A DNA stretch of 64,000 nt from Rheinheimera pacifica (GTDB lineage: Bacteria; Pseudomonadota; Gammaproteobacteria; Enterobacterales; Alteromonadaceae). Location of the stretch: NCBI RefSeq assembly GCF_900108485.1, contig NZ_FNXF01000004.1, positions 62,001 to 126,000 of the forward strand, read 5' to 3'. Positions 1-7,892 of this stretch are shown here, one piece after another. Every line of letters begins with the position of its first letter. Position 1 is the first letter of the stretch. The notes under the pieces are model-generated. The model did not search any database. It worked only from the letters and a program-made list of their open reading frames with translations, and had not been told where the DNA came from. A program made the translations under genes and the position numbers.

Positions 1-141
1 CAGCCGGTGTATTTTATGATTGAACGTATTGACCAGCTGTTTGATATTGCCCATCTGGATATGATGGCGCTGGTTGAACAGGCCAGAGCATTGGGGCTGC
101 ATGCGCCAAAATTTCCGCCCAAAGAAAAACAAGCAAGTTAG
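1..141 (+). CDS. phhA: phenylalanine 4-monooxygenase, C-terminal fragment
   Basis: The window opens inside this reading frame; 46 codons up to the TAG at 139-141 are present. PhhA hydroxylates phenylalanine to tyrosine using tetrahydropterin, iron and oxygen in the cytoplasm. The visible tail (QPVYFMIERIDQLFDIAHLD) matches the C-terminal end of bacterial phenylalanine hydroxylases. phhB begins 9 bp downstream and makes the enzyme that regenerates the pterin cofactor, so the two are almost surely co-transcribed. The catalytic iron ligands lie outside the window. The identification rests on a short tail plus the phhB neighbour. Confidence 0.85.
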   Translation, partial: QPVYFMIERIDQLFDIAHLDMMALVEQARALGLHAPKFPPKEKQAS

Positions 142-150
142 GATTACAGA

Positions 151-492
151 ATGTCTGAATTAAAAGCAATGCAATGTGAAGCCTGCCGCGCTGATGCGCC
201 TAAAGTGTCTGACGCCGAGCTGCCTGAGTTAATGCGGCAGATCCCCGATTGGACGCCGGTAGTGCGTGACGGTATTTTGCAACTGGAGCGCGAGTTTAAG
301 TTTAAAAACTTTAAGTTAGCCTGGGCATTTCATAACAAAGTGGCTGAGTTGGCAGAAGCCGAAGGGCATCATCCTGCGCTGTTGCTGGAGTGGGGTAAAT
401 TAACGGTAACCTGGTGGTCGCACTCGATTAAAGGCTTGCATAAAAATGACTTTATCTGTGCAGCCAAAACGGATGCTTTACTGTCCGCTTAA
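151..492 (+). CDS. phhB: pterin-4a-carbinolamine dehydratase
   Basis: This 113-residue cytoplasmic enzyme dehydrates 4a-hydroxytetrahydrobiopterin, the by-product of phenylalanine hydroxylase, so that the cofactor can be recycled. The family signature is present: [19 protein letters not shown] supplies the conserved His-His-Pro and aromatic residues, followed by [11 protein letters not shown] with its His and Asp. The length is normal for the family. The first 20 residues carry extra cysteines (CEACRADAP), common in the PhhB subgroup. The start lies 9 bp after the phhA stop, which indicates a phhAB operon. Confidence 0.95.
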   Translation: MSELKAMQCEACRADAPKVSDAELPELMRQIPDWTPVVRDGILQLEREFKFKNFKLAWAFHNKVAELAEAEGHHPALLLEWGKLTVTWWSHSIKGLHKNDFICAAKTDALLSA

Positions 493-598
493 TGTTCTTT
501 GGGTGAGTGGTGCTGGGGCGCCACTCATTGCTGTCTTTTGTTGTTCACTGCCGCGTTGTCTTAGTTGCTACTTGTCGCAATAACCTGCTAAATCGTCT

Positions 599-623
599 TT
601 TTGTTCACATTTCTTTACAAAAC
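599..623. promoter_or_regulatory. TyrR/PhhR-type operator upstream of phhR
   Basis: The site reads TTTTGT, nine variable bases, then TTTACAAAAC. It contains an 18-bp TyrR-like box (602-619; TGT...A, six bases, TTTACA) that fits the known TGTAAA-N6-TTTACA consensus at 10 of 12 positions. It lies about 70 bp before the phhR start. The same outer sequence with identical spacing recurs at 2342-2366 upstream of hpd. Binding by PhhR is inferred from the family consensus and from this repetition. Confidence 0.6.
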
Positions 624-691
624 TACTGGTCTCTTCTTAGCGTTATACCGTATTATGTTGTTAATTACTTGGTCTTGGGACACTTTGCGGT

Positions 692-2254
692 ATGCGTTTA
701 GAAATTCAATGCCAGAACAGGCTCGGCCTGGCACAGGAAGTATTAAATGTACTGGTAAGTTATCAGCTGGATCTGCGCGGTATCGAAGTCGATCCCAGTT
801 TAAGCCGGATGTACGTGTCATTTCCGACGGTAAACTTTGAAAAGTTTCAGGAGTTAATGACCAAGATGCGCCGCATCCCCGGCGTAGAAGATGTTAAAAC
901 CACCGCTTTTATGCCGTCAGAGCGTGAGCATAATGAACTGTCTACCTTACTTAAAACCCTGCCGGATGGCCTGATTGCCGTGGATATTAAAGCCAATGTC
1001 ACGGTAATTAATGACGCCGCACTGGAGGCGTTGTCGGTAGAGCATAACGCCATTGCCGGCCAGTCACTGCAGGGCATGGTTAAAGGGTTTAACTTTCAAC
1101 GCTGGTTAGAAGGCGATGATGTGCTGGCACAAACACGCCGGCTGGAAATTCACGGCAAGCGCTTTGTGGCAGACATTCTGCCGGTGATGGTGCCGGATGA
1201 AACCGGCCATGAAATTCTGGCCGGTGCGGTTATTAATTTAAAATCAGAAAGCCGGCTTGGCCAGCATATGGTGGCGTTTAAAAAAGGTGATCAGGAAAGC
1301 TTTAACACTCTGCAGGCGCACAGTAACTTAATGCGTAAAGTAGTGCGTGAAGCGAAAAAAATGTCGCAGCTGGATGCGCCTATTCTGATTATGGGTGAAA
1401 CCGGCACCGGCAAAGAGTTACTGGCGCGAGCTTGTCATGCTGCCAGTAGCCGCACCGGTAAACCTTTTTTAGCCCTGAGCTGCGCCTCGTTACCAGACAA
1501 CGTAGCGGAGTCAGAGCTGTTTGGTTATGGCGCCAATGCCTTTCCAGGTACTGTTGAAGGCAAAAAAGGCATTTTTGAGCTGGCCAATGGCGGCACGGTA
1601 TTCTTAGATGAAGTCGGCGAAATGTCGCACCAGCTGCAAACCAAACTGATCCGCTTTTTGCAGGACGGCAGTTTTCGCCGTGTAGCCGATGAAAACGAAG
1701 TAAAAGTAGATGTGCGGGTAATTTGCACCACGCAAAAAGACTTGCCCGGCATGGTACAGGAAGGCAAGTTCCGTGAAGACTTATACTACCGCCTTAATGT
1801 GCTGACGCTGGCTTTACCGCCATTGCGTGATCGTAAGCAGGATGTGATCCCGCTGGCCGAGTTTTTTATTGCCCGTTTTGCCGCACGGCTTGGCCGCAAA
1901 GCACCGAAGTTAACTGATAGCTGTGCTAATTTTCTGCAAAATTATCCGTGGCCGGGTAACGTACGCCAGCTGGAAAATGCGCTGTATCGTGCCATTACAC
2001 TGCTTGAAGGCTTTGAACTCGATAAAGAGCACCTGCAACTGCCAAGCTACAATAATGATTTTGGCTATTTAGAACAGGATTTTGACGGCACCCTGGACGA
2101 AGCGGTAAAACGTTTTGAAGCTAATCTGTTACGTAAGTTGTTTCCGGCTTACCCCAGCTCGCGCCAGTTAGCTAAAAAGCTGGGTTTAAGCCACACCGCC
2201 ATCGCCAATAAGTTACGTGATTACGGTATTAATCGTAAGAGTGTAAAAATTTAA
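692..2254 (+). CDS. phhR: TyrR-family transcriptional regulator of aromatic amino-acid genes
   Basis: This 520-residue regulator has the TyrR/PhhR architecture. An N-terminal ACT-like domain (MRLEIQCQNRLGLAQEV) is followed by a PAS-like region ending in MPSEREHNEL, then an AAA+ domain with Walker A GETGTGKE at 235-242 and a Walker B-like FLDEVGEMS, and finally a C-terminal helix-turn-helix (SSRQLAKKLGLSHTAIANKL). The sigma54-contacting GAFTGA loop is replaced around residues 280-286 by GANAFPG. That resembles E. coli TyrR, which also lacks GAFTGA and works with sigma70 polymerase. The start was chosen because TyrR proteins begin exactly MRLE. No strong Shine-Dalgarno sequence is visible. It sits between phhB and the hpd operon, its probable targets, with one operator-like site before each. 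Confidence 0.93.
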   Translation: MRLEIQCQNRLGLAQEVLNVLVSYQLDLRGIEVDPSLSRMYVSFPTVNFEKFQELMTKMRRIPGVEDVKTTAFMPSEREHNELSTLLKTLPDGLIAVDIKANVTVINDAALEALSVEHNAIAGQSLQGMVKGFNFQRWLEGDDVLAQTRRLEIHGKRFVADILPVMVPDETGHEILAGAVINLKSESRLGQHMVAFKKGDQESFNTLQAHSNLMRKVVREAKKMSQLDAPILIMGETGTGKELLARACHAASSRTGKPFLALSCASLPDNVAESELFGYGANAFPGTVEGKKGIFELANGGTVFLDEVGEMSHQLQTKLIRFLQDGSFRRVADENEVKVDVRVICTTQKDLPGMVQEGKFREDLYYRLNVLTLALPPLRDRKQDVIPLAEFFIARFAARLGRKAPKLTDSCANFLQNYPWPGNVRQLENALYRAITLLEGFELDKEHLQLPSYNNDFGYLEQDFDGTLDEAVKRFEANLLRKLFPAYPSSRQLAKKLGLSHTAIANKLRDYGINRKSVKI

Positions 2255-2285
2255 CTACACTTTGTGCGTAAAACTGTACTGTAGC

Positions 2286-2317
2286 AGGGCTGCCAAAGCG
2301 ATTTGGCGGCCCTTTTT
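2286..2317 (+). terminator. intrinsic terminator after phhR
   Basis: A 9-bp stem (AGGGCTGCC with GGCGGCCCT, one G-T pair) whose AAA/TTT loop edges can also pair is followed by five T residues. It lies 32 bp after the phhR stop and separates phhR from the hpd promoter region. Confidence 0.85.
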
Positions 2318-2341
2318 GATCGCTTTTTCAGAAAGTCGCGG

Positions 2342-2366
2342 TTTTGTATCAGCAGCTTTACAAAAC
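2342..2366. promoter_or_regulatory. TyrR/PhhR-type operator upstream of hpd
   Basis: TTTTGT, nine bases, TTTACAAAAC, the same outer sequence and spacing as the site before phhR. Here the dyad is an 8-bp perfect inverted repeat, GTTTTGTA with TACAAAAC (2341-2348 and 2359-2366). The inner 18 bp (2345-2362) match the TyrR box at 10 of 12 consensus positions. It lies about 100 bp before the hpd start, a typical distance for an activator site. Function is inferred. Confidence 0.65.
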
Positions 2367-2468
2367 AGCGGTTTAGCAAGCATTAAGCTGTTATTTGCTG
2401 CCCCCTTCCTTTTTTTTAGCGCAAGCGCATTATTAGCGCCAACCAAGACGTAGTTTAGGACTATAACA

Positions 2469-3542
2469 ATGACTGATAAAACTAATCCGCTGGGAACTGA
2501 TGGTTTCGAGTTTGTTGAATACACGGCTGCTAATGCCGAGGGCATTCAGAAGTTAAAAGATTTATTTTATGCGCTGGGCTTTACTGAAGTAGCGCAGCAT
2601 CGCTCTAAGCAAGCCTGGTTATATAAGCAGGGCGATATCAACTTTATTGTTAATGCTGAGCCTAACTCGCAGGCAGAAGAATTTGCCCGTCAGCACGGCC
2701 CAAGTGTGTGCGCTATGGCATTTCGGGTAAAAGACGCTGCCCATGCGTTAAAGCATGCAGTAGCTAACGGTGCTAAAGAGTATAAAAACCAGATTGGCCC
2801 AATGGAGCTGAATATTCCGGCTGTTTACGGTATTGGCAGCAGCTTGCTGTATTTTGTGGACCGCTATGGTGCCAGCTCAGTGTACGATGTTGACTTTAAA
2901 TACTATGACAACTGGCAGCTTGAAATGACCAAGCACGGTGTTGGCCTGGAAGTGCTGGATCATTTAACGCATAACGTAATGCGCGGCAATATGAATACCT
3001 GGGCTGGCTTCTATGAAAATATCGGTAACTTCCGTGAAATCCGTTATTTTGATATTGAGGGTAAGCTCACTGGCCTGGTATCAAAAGCGATGACAGCACC
3101 CTGCGGCAAAATTCGTATTCCTATTAATGAATCGTCAGACGATAAATCCCAGATTGAAGAATTTATCCGCGAATACAAAGGCGAAGGTATCCAGCATATT
3201 GCGCTGACAACCGAAGACATCTACGAAACAGTACGCACGCTGCGCAGCCGCGGCATGGACTTTATGCCAACGCCGGAAACCTACTACAACAAAGTAAACG
3301 AGCGGGTAGTGGGCCACGATGAAGATTTAGAGCAACTACGTGAGTTACGTATTCTGATTGATGGCGCGCCGATGAAAGACGGCATTTTGCTGCAAATTTT
3401 CACCAAAACCGTGATTGGCCCGGTGTTCTTTGAAATTATCCAGCGTAAAGGCAATGAAGGCTTCGGCGAGGGTAACTTTAAAGCACTGTTTGAGTCTATC
3501 GAAGAAGATCAAATTCAGCGCGGAGTGTTAAGCAATGCGTAA
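2469..3542 (+). CDS. hpd: 4-hydroxyphenylpyruvate dioxygenase
   Basis: The 357-residue non-heme iron enzyme converts 4-hydroxyphenylpyruvate to homogentisate, the second step of tyrosine breakdown. It has the two-lobed vicinal oxygen chelate fold. Iron ligands expected in the C-terminal lobe are visible as the His in LDHLTHNV (near 162), the His in GIQHIALTT (near 240) and the Glu in GPVFFEIIQR (near 320). The C-terminal GNFKALFESIEEDQIQRGVL is the family's usual end. It is the first gene of a four-gene operon: its last 8 bp overlap hmgA. A PhhR-like operator lies about 100 bp upstream. Confidence 0.97.
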   Translation: MTDKTNPLGTDGFEFVEYTAANAEGIQKLKDLFYALGFTEVAQHRSKQAWLYKQGDINFIVNAEPNSQAEEFARQHGPSVCAMAFRVKDAAHALKHAVANGAKEYKNQIGPMELNIPAVYGIGSSLLYFVDRYGASSVYDVDFKYYDNWQLEMTKHGVGLEVLDHLTHNVMRGNMNTWAGFYENIGNFREIRYFDIEGKLTGLVSKAMTAPCGKIRIPINESSDDKSQIEEFIREYKGEGIQHIALTTEDIYETVRTLRSRGMDFMPTPETYYNKVNERVVGHDEDLEQLRELRILIDGAPMKDGILLQIFTKTVIGPVFFEIIQRKGNEGFGEGNFKALFESIEEDQIQRGVLSNA

Positions 3543-4683
3543 ATGGGCATCGTTTCCGTTAAAGGAAGGTGATGTATCAAGACAGGCGCATGCTGATTTC
3601 CCGGAGCAGGCGATATATGAGCGTGAAACCGGCCGCAGCGGTTTTTTTGGCCCGGCCACGCACTTTCATCACCGCCATGCGCCTACCGGCTGGACAGATT
3701 GGCAGGGGCCATTGCGACCGCACCTGTTTAACTTTAATGAGATTGGTGTCGATAACACTAATTCGCCGTGGGCTGTGCCCAACCTGCTGTTTAATGCGCA
3801 TTGTAAAATGCGCACCTGGCGCCTTAAAGACAACATGAGCAAGCTGGTGCGCAACGCCGACGGTGATGAACTGCTGTTTATCCATGAAGGCAGCGCCGAG
3901 CTGTATTGCGATTACGGCCATATGACAGTGCGCGACGGCGATTATATTGTGATCCCGCGCTCGACTATGTGGCGGTTAGAGCCAAAAGAGCCGATGTTTA
4001 TTCTGCTGGTAGAAGCCACTAACGACAGCTATCAGCTGCCGGAAAAAGGCCTGGTAGGTAATCACGCTATTTTTGACCCGGCCATGCTGGATACGCCGAA
4101 AATTGACGCTGCCTTTAAAGCGCAGTACAGCGAGCAGCAATGGCAGGTTGAGGTAAAACGCCACGGCCAGGTATCGGTGATTACTTACCCGTACAACCCA
4201 CTGGATGCTATTGGCTGGCATGGTGATTTAGCAGTAATGCGCATTAACTGGCGCGATATACGACCGCTGATGAGCCATCGTTATCATTTACCACCGTCGG
4301 CGCATACTACCTTTGTTGCGCAGCGCTTTGTGGTGTGTACCTTTGTGCCCCGGCCGATTGAGAGCGATCCGGGTGCGTTAAAAGTGCCGTTTTACCATAA
4401 CAATGACGATTACGATGAAGTGCTGTTTTACCATGCCGGTGATTTTTTCAGCCGCGACAATATCGAAAAAGGCATGGTCACTTTCCACCCGGCCGGTTTT
4501 ACCCATGGCCCGCACCCTAAAGCCTTTGCGGCCGGGCGTGAGTATAAAAAGAAATTTACTGATGAAGTGGCAGTAATGCTTGATACCCGCGACGCGCTGG
4601 AGATGGGCGCTGCGGCGCTGGCGACGGAAAACCCGGAATACGTTAATAGCTGGAAAGTAAAACCAGAGCAGGCGAAGGAATAA
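3535..4683 (+). CDS. hmgA: homogentisate 1,2-dioxygenase
   Basis: This iron enzyme opens the ring of homogentisate to give maleylacetoacetate. The 382-residue product is on the short side of the family (many members are 430-440). It keeps the cupin core: GDELLFIHEGSAEL, the His/Glu-containing C-terminal metal region DEVLFYHAGDFFSRDN, and HPAGFTHGPHPKAF. The start overlaps hpd by 8 bp and the stop lies 2 bp before fahA, so translation is probably coupled across all three genes. Confidence 0.94.
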   Translation: MRKWASFPLKEGDVSRQAHADFPEQAIYERETGRSGFFGPATHFHHRHAPTGWTDWQGPLRPHLFNFNEIGVDNTNSPWAVPNLLFNAHCKMRTWRLKDNMSKLVRNADGDELLFIHEGSAELYCDYGHMTVRDGDYIVIPRSTMWRLEPKEPMFILLVEATNDSYQLPEKGLVGNHAIFDPAMLDTPKIDAAFKAQYSEQQWQVEVKRHGQVSVITYPYNPLDAIGWHGDLAVMRINWRDIRPLMSHRYHLPPSAHTTFVAQRFVVCTFVPRPIESDPGALKVPFYHNNDDYDEVLFYHAGDFFSRDNIEKGMVTFHPAGFTHGPHPKAFAAGREYKKKFTDEVAVMLDTRDALEMGAAALATENPEYVNSWKVKPEQAKE

Positions 4684-4685
4684 TA

Positions 4686-5702
4686 ATGAAGTTAGCAAGT
4701 TTAAAAAATGGCAGCCGTGATGGCTTGCTGGTTGTCGTCAGCCGTGATTTAAGCCGCTGTGTAGCAGCGCCGGCAGTAGCCGCCACTATGCAGCAATTAC
4801 TGGACAGCTGGGCACAGTTAAGCCCAAAGCTGGACGAAGTTTATCAGGCGCTGAACAGCGGCAAAGTAGACGGCGAAATGGCGTTTGACGAAGGTCAGTG
4901 TGAATCGCCTTTACCACGGGCATATCAATGGGCCGATGGCAGTGCTTATGTGAACCACGTTGAACTGGTGCGCAAAGCGCGTAATGCCGAAATGCCGCCA
5001 AGCTTCTGGACCGATCCGTTAATGTATCAGGGCGGTTCGGACGATTTTATCGGCCCGCGCGACAATGTTGAAGTGGTTAGCGAAGACTACGGTATCGACT
5101 TTGAAGGCGAAGTAGCGGTAATTACCGACGATGTGGCGATGGCGTGCAGCGCTGACGAAGCGCGCAGCAAAATCCGCTTACTGATGCTGGTAAATGACGT
5201 ATCGCTGCGTGGCCTTATTCCGAATGAGCTAGCCAAAGGCTTTGGCTTTTTTCAATCTAAGCCGTCATCCGCTTTTAGCCCGGTAGCCGTAACGCCGGAC
5301 GAGCTGGGCAATAATTGGCGTGAGGGCCGTGTGCATCTGCCGCTGCTGTCTACCTATAACGGCAAACTGTTTGGTAAGCCCAATGCCGGTATCGATATGA
5401 CGTTCGACTTTGGTCAGCTGGTGGCGCATGCGGCGAAAACCCGCAATCTGGGCGCCGGTGCGGTTATTGGCTCTGGTACAGTATCAAACAAGCAGGGCAC
5501 CGAATATGGTACTGCTGTGGACGAGGGTGGAGTAGGTTACAGCTGTATCGCTGAAATCCGCATGATTGAAACCATTCGTGATGGTAAGCCGACCACCGCA
5601 TTTATGAAGTTTGGCGATACTATTCGTATGGAAATGCTGGATGCGCAGGGCAACAGCATCTTTGGTGCCATTGACCAGAAAGTAGTGCAATATAAAGCCT
5701 GA
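4686..5702 (+). CDS. fahA: fumarylacetoacetate hydrolase
   Basis: This 338-residue FAH-superfamily enzyme splits fumarylacetoacetate into fumarate and acetoacetate, the last step of the homogentisate route. The family metal-binding acidic cluster is visible in DFEGEVAVITDDV (around 138-150), with SLRGLIPNELAKGFGFFQSKPSS downstream and GAGAVIGSGTVSNK near 260-272. Position in hpd-hmgA-fahA, 2 bp after hmgA, fixes the substrate better than sequence alone, since FAH-family members vary in specificity. Confidence 0.93.
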   Translation: MKLASLKNGSRDGLLVVVSRDLSRCVAAPAVAATMQQLLDSWAQLSPKLDEVYQALNSGKVDGEMAFDEGQCESPLPRAYQWADGSAYVNHVELVRKARNAEMPPSFWTDPLMYQGGSDDFIGPRDNVEVVSEDYGIDFEGEVAVITDDVAMACSADEARSKIRLLMLVNDVSLRGLIPNELAKGFGFFQSKPSSAFSPVAVTPDELGNNWREGRVHLPLLSTYNGKLFGKPNAGIDMTFDFGQLVAHAAKTRNLGAGAVIGSGTVSNKQGTEYGTAVDEGGVGYSCIAEIRMIETIRDGKPTTAFMKFGDTIRMEMLDAQGNSIFGAIDQKVVQYKA

Positions 5703-5731
5703 GTTTGACTCAGATTCGGTAGCATCACTGC

Positions 5732-5818
5732 GTACATTTTTTCCGCGACACGCCGTAAACCCATCCCTGGGGGCTCGACTCAGGCATCCATGCCTTCAAC
5801 GGTCGCGGAAAAAAGTAC
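5732..5818. repeat. structured intergenic element, copy 1
   Basis: Outer arms GTACATTTTTTCCGCGAC (5732-5749) and GTCGCGGAAAAAAGTAC (5802-5818) form a near-perfect 17-bp stem. The 52-nt core between them (5750-5801) holds two small hairpins: CCC-ATCCCT-GGG and AGGCAT-CC-ATGCCT. The core matches the reverse complement of 59773-59824 at 44 of 52 positions with no gaps, but the outer arms are unrelated apart from the GAC and GTC that touch the core. Short further complementarity (GGTAG near 5717 and CTACC near 5830) may extend the stem. It lies inside the hpd operon between fahA and maiA. T-runs precede and A-runs follow the hairpin, so it is not a usual terminator. Confidence 0.85.
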
Positions 5819-5856
5819 ATCCGTGCTTCTACCTGGCTCAATTTCAGGGGATAACA

Positions 5857-6501
5857 ATGAAACTCTACGGCTACTGGCGCTCTTCAGCAGCATATCGTGT
5901 GCGTATCGCGCTAAACTTAAAACAGCTGACGTTTGAAAATCTGCCGGTGCATCTGGTTAAAAATGGCGGCGAGCAACATAGCCCGGATTATAAAACACTA
6001 AACCCGGCAGAACTGGTACCTGTGCTGGTTGATGATGATCTTAGCCTGAACCAGTCGCTGGCCATTATAGAATATCTGGACGAAACCTATCCGCAACCGG
6101 TGTTATTACCGGAAGAACCCGCCGCACGGGCTAAAGTGCGTGCATTGGCACTGGATATCGCCTGTGATATGCATCCGCTGAATAACCTGCGTATACTGCA
6201 ATACCTTACCGGACCTTTGGCATTAAGCGAACAGCAAAAACTAGACTGGATTAGCCATTGGCTTAACACCGGTTTTAACGCACTTGAACAACGCTTAAAG
6301 CAAAGCGCAGGGCAGTTTTGCTTTGGCGATGAAGTGACATTGGCTGATTTGTGCCTGGTGCCGCAAGTATACAATGCTCAGCGCTTTGCGCTGGATATGA
6401 GTGCCTTTCCAACGGTGATGGCCGTGCACCACAACTGCCAGCAACTGGCTGCTTTTGCTCTGGCCGCCCCGGAGCAACAACCAGACGCACAGCTAAGCTA
6501 A
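5857..6501 (+). CDS. maiA: maleylacetoacetate isomerase (zeta-class GST)
   Basis: This 214-residue glutathione-dependent enzyme isomerises maleylacetoacetate to fumarylacetoacetate, between HmgA and FahA. The zeta-class signature SSAAYRVRIAL (residues 9-19) carries the catalytic Ser pair, and NPAELVPVLVDD and QSLAIIEYLDETYP are typical thioredoxin-fold glutathione-binding parts. The C-terminal helical domain includes GDEVTLADLCLVPQVYNA. It reads in the same direction as fahA but is separated by 154 bp holding the structured repeat, so it may have a partly independent transcript. Confidence 0.95.
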   Translation: MKLYGYWRSSAAYRVRIALNLKQLTFENLPVHLVKNGGEQHSPDYKTLNPAELVPVLVDDDLSLNQSLAIIEYLDETYPQPVLLPEEPAARAKVRALALDIACDMHPLNNLRILQYLTGPLALSEQQKLDWISHWLNTGFNALEQRLKQSAGQFCFGDEVTLADLCLVPQVYNAQRFALDMSAFPTVMAVHHNCQQLAAFALAAPEQQPDAQLS

Positions 6502-6515
6502 CTCAGCACAATATA

Positions 6516-6550
6516 CTGCTGCCGCGATGTAATGACGGCAGCAGCATTTC
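6516..6550 (+). terminator. possible terminator after maiA
   Basis: A perfect 9-bp stem, CTGCTGCCG with CGGCAGCAG, with an 11-nt loop lies 15 bp after the maiA stop. The following tract (CATTTCATCTGTTTT) is only moderately T-rich, so terminator strength is uncertain. Confidence 0.5.
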
Positions 6551-6710
6551 ATCTGTTTTGCTAGACGATTAGCTATATTCGCCTATGCTTATACAAATTT
6601 CTATCTTCCTGATATAAGTCTGCATTGCTTAGCTGGCAGCAACATGCTGTAGTAGCGCATGTTTAGTATTAACCGCGCAGCGGCTGATAAAGCCCAAGAG
6701 GTACAAAATT

Positions 6711-7637
6711 ATGAGTAAACTAATGGCCGCAGTGAATCAGCGGACAAATCTGGTAGGTAATAACCGGCTGGAATTGTTGTTGTTTCGGTTGTATGGCTCC
6801 CAGCCGTTTGGCATAAACGTGTTTAAAGTGCGCGAAGTGCTGCAATGCCCGGAGCTGACAGAAATGCCAGGTTCCAGCCCGCATGTGCGTGGTATTGCGC
6901 ATTTACGCGGTGTACCTGTGATGGTAATTGATTTAAGCCAGGCTACCGGCGGTAAACGTATTGAAGATTTATCTACCGCTTATGTGCTGGTAACCGAATA
7001 CAACCGCCACACTCAGGGGTTTTTGGTCAGCGGTGTGGATCGCATCGTTAACACAAACTGGGATCAGATCATGCCACCACCCAAAGGTGCGGGCGCAGGC
7101 CATTATCTGACAGCTGTTACGCAAATTGACGGTAAGCTGGTACAAATTATTGATGTAGAAAAAGTCTTTGCAGAAATAACACCGGTTAACGAAGAGGTCA
7201 GCGAAGATATAAAAGTAAAAGCCACAGAGCGTAACTTTAAAGATTTGATTGTGCTGGTAGCTGACGATTCTGCCGTAGCGCGTAATCAGGTTAAGCGGGC
7301 GCTGACGTCAATCGGTATTCAGGTTGAACTGGTCAACGACGGTAAACTGGCGCTGGACTGGCTAACCGCCAAGGCGGCAGAGTTGGGTGGCGATATTTCA
7401 ACAAAAGTGCCGTTGCTGATTTCTGATATTGAAATGCCAGAAATGGATGGTTATACCCTGACGGCAGAAATAAAAGCTAATCCGGCACTGCGGCAAATGC
7501 ATGTTGTGTTGCACTCATCGCTTAGCGGTGTGTTTAATGAAGCGATGGTAAAAAAGGTGGGTGCAGATCAGTTTATCGCTAAGTTTCACCCGGACGAGCT
7601 GGTGTCTGCAGTACAAAAGTGGATGCAGACAGATTAA
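6711..7637 (+). CDS. cheV: chemotaxis coupling protein CheV (CheW domain plus receiver)
   Basis: The 308-residue cytoplasmic protein joins a CheW-like domain (about 15-165) to a response-regulator receiver domain (about 180-305). CheV links chemoreceptors to CheA and tunes adaptation through phosphorylation. The CheW part has FGINVFKVREV and GIAHLRGVPVMVIDL. The receiver has the acidic pocket (VLVADDSA), the phospho-acceptor Asp239 in SDIEMPEMDGYT, and the later HSSLSG and IAKF segments where the conserved Thr/Ser and Lys are expected. All key residues appear intact. No other che gene is nearby, which is usual for cheV. Confidence 0.94.
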   Translation: MSKLMAAVNQRTNLVGNNRLELLLFRLYGSQPFGINVFKVREVLQCPELTEMPGSSPHVRGIAHLRGVPVMVIDLSQATGGKRIEDLSTAYVLVTEYNRHTQGFLVSGVDRIVNTNWDQIMPPPKGAGAGHYLTAVTQIDGKLVQIIDVEKVFAEITPVNEEVSEDIKVKATERNFKDLIVLVADDSAVARNQVKRALTSIGIQVELVNDGKLALDWLTAKAAELGGDISTKVPLLISDIEMPEMDGYTLTAEIKANPALRQMHVVLHSSLSGVFNEAMVKKVGADQFIAKFHPDELVSAVQKWMQTD

Positions 7638-7674
7638 AGCTGATGCAGCATTGCAGAAGTAAACAGGTATTAAA

Positions 7675-7887
7675 ATGAAAGTGTTTTCTCTACCCAAAAG
7701 GCTGCTTAACCGTGCTTTAGTTTATGCGGGCTTGTTCGGCATTATATTTCAGCTAACGGCGGCTTGTTACGCCTGGTGGCATGATATTGGTTTACAGGCA
7801 GGCTGGTTTTTAACCTTACTTGCGCCTTTGTTATGTATAGCATCCGGCACTGTTTCAGCGTTGCAGCTACAGAAAGAGCCGGAGTAA
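7675..7887 (+). CDS. small membrane protein of unknown function
   Basis: No family was recognised. The 70-residue product has two probable membrane helices (about 15-38, YAGLFGIIFQLTAACYAWW, and about 44-63, GWFLTLLAPLLCIASGTVSA) with a basic N-terminus (KRLLNR) and a charged tail. It starts 37 bp after cheV on the same strand and may share its transcript. Its stop lies 5 bp from the end of the convergent gene at 7893-8375. The hydrophobic pattern and clean spacing support a real gene; the function is unknown. Confidence 0.6.
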   Translation: MKVFSLPKRLLNRALVYAGLFGIIFQLTAACYAWWHDIGLQAGWFLTLLAPLLCIASGTVSALQLQKEPE

Positions 7888-7892
7888 CCTGG

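Noticed and set aside
2255..2545. 96-codon minus-strand frame over the phhR-hpd gap
   Set aside because: It runs across the phhR terminator, the operator and the hpd start; it is a shadow frame.
5732..5818. Copy 1 of the structured element as an integron attC site or an intrinsic terminator
   Set aside because: There are no RYYYAAC/GTTRRRY ends, and T-runs lie before the stem on both strands instead of after it.
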